A DNA stretch of 64,000 bases from Cyanoderma ruficeps (lineage: Eukaryota; Chordata; Aves; Passeriformes; Timaliidae), in NCBI GenBank assembly GCA_008694505.1, contig VZDJ01004378.1, positions 11,469,472 to 11,533,471 on the forward strand, written 5' to 3'. Made by a program: the position numbers and the translations under genes. Under the pieces are notes generated by a model. The model was not told where the DNA came from. It ran no database searches and saw nothing but the letters and a program-made list of their open reading frames with translations. Below are positions 55,325 to 64,000 of the stretch, piece after piece (within the stretch, counting starts at the first letter, position 1; each line of letters begins with the position of its first letter).

Positions 55325-57123
55325 AAGTTACAAGCACAGTGCAGCTGTTACTCTGGCTGGAGAGAAAGTGAAGAGACATAGGGTCCAATTCATCTCTCAT
55401 ATCAACACTGTTAGTTATGCCATGGATAGTTTGGCTCACATAGCATTCTCCTAGCTACCAGCCTTTTTCAGAGTCCCACTCTGGTTAGTACCTAAAATTA
55501 CTCTACAAGAGAATATAAATTTAACATTCCAAGACACTAACAGCAGTCATAGAATTGGGCATCAAATTATTAATAGCAAGTGAAATGATTCCTAATTGTG
55601 CTCAGTGTTTGTCCAGTGGTACACTGTGCTATTTAGAAATGCTGGCTTTTTCAGGAATTAGACTCCTCAAACCCAGAGATTTGCATTAAAACATATGTCC
55701 ATGGGGTGAACTGGAAAAAGACTAGGAAGATCCAGAGGTATCTGAACTCCAAACACTCTGCTAGGTGTGGTTCTATAGCGTGATGGAAAGGATTACTTAG
55801 AGCTCAACATGAGACATCCTCATATCCCATTACTGAGTTTCGAAAGGATATGTGAGCTTGTTTTGCATTAATTTCATTGTTCTGACATTATAGTTATATG
55901 ACACAAATGTGAAAACATCACAAACTCATGGATCATTACAGTATCTTACTTGACCAAATACTGTTATTCATTGTTAGAATATTATTCATGTGTTAGAACT
56001 CATAATTCTGACTACAAAATTGCTGAAGACAAAAGGAGAAGAAAATAATGTACAGTACTAACAGGCTTTCCTGGAGAGAGTATATGCTTTATGTCCTGCA
56101 GGAAACTTCTAGAAAAAGAGTTGTCAGCTCTCTGCCAGCTGAAAGTCAGTAAATTAGCATACCAGAAACTACCATCTTCATTCTGGGTTTTTCTCTGGGT
56201 TTCTCTGGGTTTTTAAAAATGGAATCTTTTTTTTCTTCCTTCAGACACTATTTTTCCCAGCTGGGATATTCACAAGAAAAATACTGAACTGATCACCAAG
56301 ACATTGGACGCATGAGGGCTTCCATGGCAAAGCAATACAAAGCTGTGTGTAAGGAGCTACGTTGTGTTTCCATCTTTGGTAATTTTGAAGGATTATCTCT
56401 GGATAGCCAAATTGAAAATGCTGACATTGCAGAAAGTTGTGATGCCATATCTACACAAGGAGATTACAGAGAAATTGTTATTTTGATAAATAAATAAAAA
56501 CTCAGGAGATTTTTTCATCTGAATTTAGTTTTGGATTTACAAAAAAAATTAAGGAGTGTTGTTTTATCCCATCCAGCAATTACAGAATTCGTAAAGGAGA
56601 AAATCCATGTTTAATTCTATTTCTTCCAAAGGAAATTTGATCTTGTGTTTTCATTAACTGTTTGAGTTAGAGTAAACTGGGCATGCTTGTTACTTGTTTT
56701 CTTAATGATGTTCCTCATACACAAAAAATTCACCATTTCACTATCAGAAGATCTGTATAACAGATATATACTGTATAGCCGTTAGATCTGCTTTCTGTTG
56801 CATTGTTTCATGTCTCATTAAGACACCAAAAAGAAATGAATGCAAGGATCCCACATAGTTCTTCTTGAGGTCTCTAAGTCAGAGTTATTGGGCAAAACTC
56901 TTTCATGAGCTTGAAAGAAATGGCATCAAGCTGAAAGCTTTTCCATTTCTTTTATAACCACTAGTCAAACATTTTGAGGACAAAAATATTTAGATTAAGT
57001 TTGAACAAAGGAACTAAAATAAAAAATTGGTTCGGCCACTGAACGAAAGGGTAATAACTTTATATAATGCCAAGCAGGACCTAAAATATATGTCTTGAGT
57101 ACTTACTGTCCTAAACAGATTTG

Positions 57124-57187
57124 AAGTTCATACTGCTGAATGGACAGGTCACCAAGTTCATACTGCTGAATGGACAGGTCACCAAGT
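57124..57187. repeat. Tandem duplication, 30 bp x2
   Basis: Two identical 30-bp units, AAGTTCATACTGCTGAATGG plus ACAGGTCACC, followed by the first 4 bases of a third. Perfect identity suggests a recent or variable-number repeat. Intergenic. Confidence 0.92.
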
Positions 57188-59335
57188 CATTTATGAGTGT
57201 GTGGCAATACAAGGATACTTTCCTCAGTGCTTTAAAAACTGATTTAATAAGTTTGCAGTGCTTTCCTGAGATGCCACTCTTTCTCTTTGTGTAAGACCCA
57301 TAAAGCGGCTTCCAGCCAGTGAGAGGTACAAAACTGAGGTATTAGTCTAGAACCATTATTGAGAGAGAACTTGTGTGTTTTCTCTGACCTGGGATGGGAA
57401 GTTTAATGTTACTAGCAAAATTCAAATAATTATTATTAACAACCCAAAGACTTTCCTGCCAAGCAAAAGGTGTTGTGTTGCAGACTCCATTTGCTAAACA
57501 CTGAAGTAAAATCATCTGGTCATTTGATTTCAGACCCTGGAGAGTCACAAGATGGACAATGTTAAAATGCCAGTAATTTAAACAAAAAGACTCTGAATTT
57601 GAGTCAACAAGACAGTTTAATTCCCTCTTTTTTCTTCCCAAGACTAATTCTCTCTTTTTTAAAGCATTTTCATTTCTAAAACCAGAGAAGTATTACACTT
57701 CTCTACTCAATAATGCATTCACTACTAAAGGATGAGTTCTACTGTAACTTTAACATGTTTCCCACAAAGTGCATAAACTCTCTCATTACACTTTGAGGCA
57801 ATAACGAGCACTTTTATTTGGCACTTAATAAAATTGTAAGACTGTTCCATAGGCACAGAAGAACCTGGAGGCCTCAAAGGGACTTAAGTGGTTCTCAGAC
57901 CTCTGAGGGGAATATGTGTACTTTGCTCACATGCACATTTCCTCCTGAAAAGTGCTGCTATAAAGCAAGAAACTGTAGATAAGTGAGTTACCTAGAAATT
58001 AGCCATTCTTTAAAACTGGCAACATCAAATCAGGGCTTGCAGGGAGAAATTACACATGGCTCTGTCACGTTTGCATTCCTTTGAAACTATTCAGACAAAA
58101 ATACTTATGGTAATTTCTGAATGGCTGCCTCTTTCTCTTTCTAGAAGGCATGGACAATCTACATCCTAATTTGTACATAATGAGATGTTATTACAGTTAC
58201 TATGCCATCTTCCATGGCTTGGCATGTTATTGGTAATTAACCCTATACAAACCAAGCACAAATTGAGTAAAAAAGGTAAAAGATCTACAGTAAATTCAGT
58301 CTTTTAATGTAGTATGGAACCAAACTGAATTATAAGTAAGAAAAGTATAATTCTTAAAACCAGAGTCACCAGGTTCCAATTTTTTAAATTCATAATTGCA
58401 GAATTTGTAACTAATTAAAATTAGCAGAATATTCCAGAGGAAATGCCTAAATTAAAACACAGGCTACAGAAACAGCTACAATGTTGTCACCAGAATGTCA
58501 AAACATCAGCTGGATTCCATCTCTATTCTATACAGCAGGTGGTAGAAGAAAATCATCTGATACAATGATCCCAAGTTAGCAGGTGGTGGCATCAGTCAGG
58601 CTTTTCATAAAAAGCAAATTGTCCTCATCAGGAAGTTTAACAGAGAAAAATACAATTCCACTCTGGCTTGTATTTCACTAAGTCATTTCAGAAATAATTT
58701 AACTAGCTATGGTGGCTCAAAAATATACAAGTAATCTTTAAATTCATAAAGTTGTCACTGTACGTATCAGTGTTGTTTAGCTACTTTGCTTAAGGGTTTT
58801 TCCTAATATTGAAACAATTATTTGCTCTTTAAAATTAGTATAAAGGCTGCCTAATGACCATTGCCCTGTGATTGTTCTCTCATTAGACTTAGTGGATCTG
58901 TGTGTACACACTATCTGTGCCTGCAAATTTCTCTGCTCTCAGATTGCCATGAAGGACCATGCTGGTAACTATCCTCTTCCTACATATATTGCAACAAGGT
59001 AATTTTCTTTAAAATATCCAATCATATTTCATCAATGAAGTAATGTCAACTGGTCTGTAATCTTCATTTTATAAACAATCTTTTTACTTATGCTATTTTA
59101 TTGTTTATATTTATATTTGTTTAGACTTTTTTCTCCTTTCTTGCAGTTCATATACTTATCTATTCAGTAAACATACAAATAAAAAGATTTTTAAAATGCA
59201 ATAGATACACTTCTATGAGTCTCTCTCTATTTTTTCCAAAAAATATTACTTTGTTTTCAATAATGAATTTCTTTTAAAGTTCTGTTTTTAAAGGATTTTG
59301 CTGATAAATGTACTCTTATTGTTTTTTTAGCAAGT

Positions 59336-59353
59336 ACACACACACACACACAC
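59336..59353. repeat. (AC)n microsatellite
   Basis: Nine uninterrupted AC units. Confidence 0.95.
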
Positions 59354-62300
59354 GTTTTTCTAATAGTTGACTCAAGGCTATACACTATGTTTAGTATTTG
59401 ATTTTCTTTTACTCATAAATCATGGCTATTAGTTACAGTCATTCTGATTTTTGAAACATTTTGCATCTAATTTTCTTAAAAGCATACTATGGAGAATTAT
59501 GCTCTCTATTTGCTAAAAGATAATTTTTGATAACATATGGAAGCATTTTCTAGAGATTTTAGCACTCTTCTTGGACACAGATAGCTTACATTAGTGAATA
59601 CCCTAACAATATGCTCTTGTCTTCACTCAATAATGAATTATATAATATTTCAGGTGTAGACTGAAAAACGACTCACTCAGGAATATGGCAGGCACATTAT
59701 CTATCTGAAAGTAGAAATTAAACTGTGTTGCTTGCATAATACTACTATTATTACTGCATCTTATTGAAATTTGGAAAATAGTTATCTCCTTCCACATTTA
59801 GAGAACATCCAGAACTAAACTTTTCTGTGAATTGCACTATACCTGCCTAGTGAGTTCAGCAACCTTTGTCTGATATCATTTTCATTTACAGACAGATATC
59901 TGATACGTGGCAGAGGAGCACTTAAATATAATTATATGTAACCTTATTACAGTGTCTTAGAGATGGAAACTATTAGCTGCCAAGACTGACTGTGATGGAC
60001 TGTTAGACAATCAGAAATCTACCTCACTTGGGTCATTCCTTCTAGCAAGCAATAAAATAGCTAGAATGTGATCTCTGTAACCATGGGAAAACATCTACAG
60101 GGCAGCAGATACATCCTTGAACTACTAAATCTGTATATATTGGTAAGATCTCTTATGGCATGGTAATTATCATTAAAACTGTTTATCATACACATAGCAG
60201 TATATTATTATGGATCATGTTGCTTCAGCTTTCCTTAGCTTATTCCCTGTAGTTTTCCATTTTCTGTTATGAAATCTTTCAGTTTCTGAAAATGGCTCTG
60301 CCTATACATTGGCAAGTTGCAATCACCTCTTTTTAATATACCCATTTGCATACCCATTTATATATCCATGTATATATCCATGTATATCCATTTTTAATAT
60401 CTTAATGGTTTTAGACTTGTGTAACACATCAAAATATAAAATAAATTTTAAAAAGCTTTATGAAAAAATAAATTATGTGAAATTTCTTTTTAAACAGGAG
60501 TATTTCCTAGGTAGCATTATTGTATTAAATACTCTGAACTTCAGTTAATGTACTTGTTATATAAGTGGGTGTTATAAAAATGGAGGTTGCAGCAGAAAGT
60601 TTCAAATTTGAATGAAACAGAAAGGTCCTAAAATTAGAGAACTGGATAGTGGTGTCCTTTTACTAGCAGTCTAAAAGTAAAAGTAGACCAAATGTCATGT
60701 ATCCAACATGGGTTCTTGCCAGCAAAATAGCCTGGCAGGAGATTAGAGGGATCAGCAGTTACCCCAGTGACCTGACAGAAGGCTGGTAAGGTGGATTGGC
60801 ATCAGGGTGGAGGTGAAAATCAGGCACAGAGCCACTGGCCATCCCTGTCAGAGACAAGAGGGCAGGAGGCCAGGCAGGATGACAGCATACTGTTCTTGCC
60901 CTTATTAGAAGGCAGAGCAGGCTGAATGCAGTGAATATTTCTTTCCAAATTCTCTGATACCTGAAATCAATGTTTCACTTTTTTTTCTCATTTGGAGCTC
61001 CCTTGATTTGCTGTAGAGAAATATGCAGAAAGGTAAGTTCCTTGTGGTGAAATCCTTTGTGCAAAGTGAAGGAGCAGTGAACACGCATCAAAGAAAACAC
61101 TGAGTTGTCTTTGCCCTGAAAAACTCCTGCTGGTACTTTGAAAGTTCTCTCTTTATATATCAAGATAGAGGAGTGGCATGCAACTGTCTGTACTGGGAGC
61201 AGTTAATTCCAACAGTTATGCCAAACTGAAGGACTTTGTTCTCCTCTCAAACATCCTCCTGTATACAGAAAAATGGAGGGGGAAAACACTCATGCTGGGG
61301 GATTTCCAGTCTGGTGCCACCAAAGAGAGCAGCAGCCAGAAGGAGAGCAGTATGGCATGTTCCTCTTGGTGCACAGAAAGGCATGACAGACAGTAAGCTG
61401 TAGTGCCAACTAAAAGCTGTGACAGTGAGCAACAGCCCTAGATTGTGCCAGAAGGCACAATCAAGTGACTTGTTTAATCAAGTCAGTTTTAGGTTGGTGC
61501 ATAGCATCATGACTCACAGCACTGCTAAAGAACATGCTTACATTTTCCTCAGATACTTTACAGCACTTCTAGAATAATGACAGCAGACTTTTCTCGACAT
61601 CTAGGAAGAAATATTGATGAGGTGATCTTCATGTAGAGTGAATAAGTATATTTTCCTACATCACTGTTGGGTTTTTTAAATTATAGACTTTCAATCAATC
61701 AATCAAGAGAGCTTTACCATATAAAATAGACATTAAACAGCTGCTTTATTAATATCTGTTTTTACCTAGTCTTTTTAGTGCAGGGAAGGGATTGTCTTAT
61801 TTTTGGTAGTGGTTCATCTGTATCAAAATCTGGTCCGCAAGTCAAGACTGCTTCTTTTGGTATGTGCCAAAAAGCACTTTGATAGGAGAAGATGAAATAT
61901 GAGACTTGGAGATGAAACATTGTATCATCCGTCCACTAACCAATGCAAAAGCGAGACTGATTGAATGTGAGTCATCAAGTTACAGTGGGCAGTGGGGCTG
62001 GACTGTGAGGAGTCCCCACCTCATTCAGGTGGTCTGTTGGAGGCTCAGGCACTGTGTCTTTCTCTTAGTAGCCCAGGCTGTGCTCACTTTTTGTCTCCTC
62101 TAAAGGTTACAACCACCAAACTGGACAGATGTATCCCATTTCACTCTCTGCTTGCCCTCTCACAGAGCAAGAGGGGCTATAAATAGGTATTACTGTAAGC
62201 CTCACCCCTTGCTCTGTGCTTTGGGTAGTGGGACAGATCCACACAAGGAACCACACAAAAGGAAATTTTATGGGCTCAGTGCTGCTCCTGGCACAGGAGG

Positions 62301-64000
62301 AGCAGTTCTACAACTAACATCATGGACTATGGGATGGAATTAAGTGGGAAAGAATCCTAGAAATACTTGCATGTTTTTCGGAGTGATAATGTGGTTTTGC
62401 TTGAACAGAATTAGTATCGAATTTACCAGTTTACATAAGTAGGAGTAGTTTCACAGAAGCAGTAAATTTTGATAGTTGTTTAAAAATTAACTCTGTTACT
62501 GACTGAATATCACTGAAATATCAGCAAAGTATTTGAGCACAAAATTCACCAAGTGCACCAGAGTGCATGAGGGGTTTAGACTCCCAAGTTCCCAGATACT
62601 TCTGGTTCAACTGATCACATCTGAGATTCTGTTTACGTTGAAACCTACCAATCTCAGCAGGATTTGGGGATGAATTTTTCTGTGAAAGCCACAGCACCTT
62701 GCAATTTAAAGTGGGAACATTAGTGATGATGCTTATCCATGTTAAAGTCATGTAAGAGCTTAAAATACTTTTCAGATCTAATTAAACTTTTTGGGAGCAA
62801 GAGCCACCACTATAGCTATGTATTAAAACAGTGTACAAATGTTGCACAGGGCTTGTACAAACCTGTGCCTATGAACAAATGAAAAGCTTTTAAGATCACA
62901 GAGGAGTGTTTGAAGTCAAAAATTAGCCATGACTATGTACACAATAACCTGTCACTTCTTTTACGCTTTTGTAAAATAAAACACTGTCAAGAAGAAAGTG
63001 TCCTGAAGAAACACCAGAACATAACTTTACACTTGCTTAAAATGTACTTCCACAGCTGCTAAAACTTGATTTTTGAAGCATATCTCTTATTTTAAAAGAT
63101 TTATTTGTCGTCATTTTGTATTGACACAAAAAAGCATGTGCAAGACACAAAATTACTTACAGCAAAAAAGCTTTTTCAAACTTATTTTGCGTTGTTAGTA
63201 AAACAGATGCTAGAAGGAATTATCTAGTATCCTTTTAGGAAAAGTGAGGATGGCGTACTTGCAATTTAATCAGCACAGAAACTGCAAAGAAATAAAGAAA
63301 ATTCTATTTGGCAAAAGCCTGCAAAGGATCTAGCTTGTGTATTGTGGAAGCCTAATGCAATCTGAATTTTCAGAGGTTTCTAATTTGCCAAAATCTGGGA
63401 GAATGCAAAGGCCAACCCACTATGGTATATCAAATTTCTTTGCTCCAAGAAAGTTTCTTTTAGGTGAGCAGCTCTTCATCAGCAGGTGCAAAACAACTTA
63501 TTGTTTTCATAATCAAAATATCAGAGATGGCTACAATGTTTAATTTGAAATTTTTCAAATGTAATCAGCCCAAAGTCTGGTAAAGTTAAGAATAATGACA
63601 ACAGGATCCTGCAAAGTTTACCTTGTACAGTCTCAATAGAAGGTCTACCTACCACAGCTATATACATTACTAGAAAGTAAGTAAATAAATATTTGATACT
63701 TTGGAACATTAGACTGACAGAAGCTCTAGGGAAAATGACAAAAAAAAAAGACATGACTGTCTGTATTTTTTTCTTAAACTTGTGCTAGCTGGTTCTTTTC
63801 CGCTTCTAATGAAAGGACATAAAAGTCAGACCTGTCTCTCTTTTCATCTTCACTAACCAAAAGACTGATTTGATCTGTCAAGAACAAGACACTGAAAAGC
63901 TTTGTATATTAGTCTGACTGCTAAGACTGACCTTCCTCTGCTAAGGCCTCACCAAAGCAACAGAGTAGATGTAGGATATATGGGGAAAAAAGACCACGCT

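Larger units (their letters stand above)
50941..64000. other. Intergenic region upstream of ADAMTS20
   Basis: About 13 kb. Apart from the CR1 tail and the simple and tandem repeats listed above I recognise no exon, RNA gene or element. All open frames are under about 105 codons without family motifs. A GC-richer stretch (54165-54440) and another (60690-60930) are unassigned; they might be old repeats or enhancers, but I cannot support either. Confidence 0.6.

Noticed and set aside
1..64000. CRISPR arrays, tRNA or rRNA genes, bacterial-type operons
   Set aside because: None seen; the sequence is clearly vertebrate nuclear DNA.

Overview
The window is nuclear DNA from a vertebrate, almost certainly a bird. 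CR1 retrotransposon fragments and ERV LTRs of avian type sit in an AT-rich background, and a CpG-island promoter drives a large, intron-rich gene. Closer placement (possibly a passerine) is a guess.

The only gene I can support is the 5' part of ADAMTS20, on the minus strand. It starts at an ATG at 50177 inside a CpG island (about 49800-50700). Fifteen coding exons follow, down to position 1356, joined by GT/AG introns with matching phases. They encode about 722 residues: signal peptide, propeptide with two basic cleavage sites, zinc metalloproteinase (HELGH, third zinc His and Met-turn all present), disintegrin-like domain, central thrombospondin type-1 repeat and most of the cysteine-rich domain. 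The spacer, the C-terminal TSP1 repeats and the GON domain must lie beyond position 1. The exons look intact, with no stop or frameshift.

Intron 4 (16953-34191, about 17 kb) holds most of the mobile DNA. This comprises an endogenous retrovirus of ERV-L-like type (18508-24329, plus strand, antisense to ADAMTS20), a CR1 reverse-transcriptase fragment (about 24841-25330), a solo LTR (about 27790-28319) and a second CR1 fragment (about 28890-29565).

The provirus is the notable object. Its plus strand has lost most G residues, above all in GG, and gained A, while C is retained. Ten of 13 base differences between its two LTR copies are G-to-A in the 3' copy. Its two in-frame pol stops are TAG. This is the signature of cytidine deamination on minus-strand cDNA during reverse transcription (APOBEC-like hypermutation). 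The editing is patchy: about 20210-21310 (protease and the first part of RT) is largely spared, with a sharp edge near 21300, and the polypurine tract and most of 3' U3 are also spared.

The 13 kb upstream of the gene (51000-64000) looks intergenic. I recognise only a CR1 3' tail, simple repeats and short tandem duplications there. I found no tRNA, rRNA, CRISPR or bacterial-type feature.
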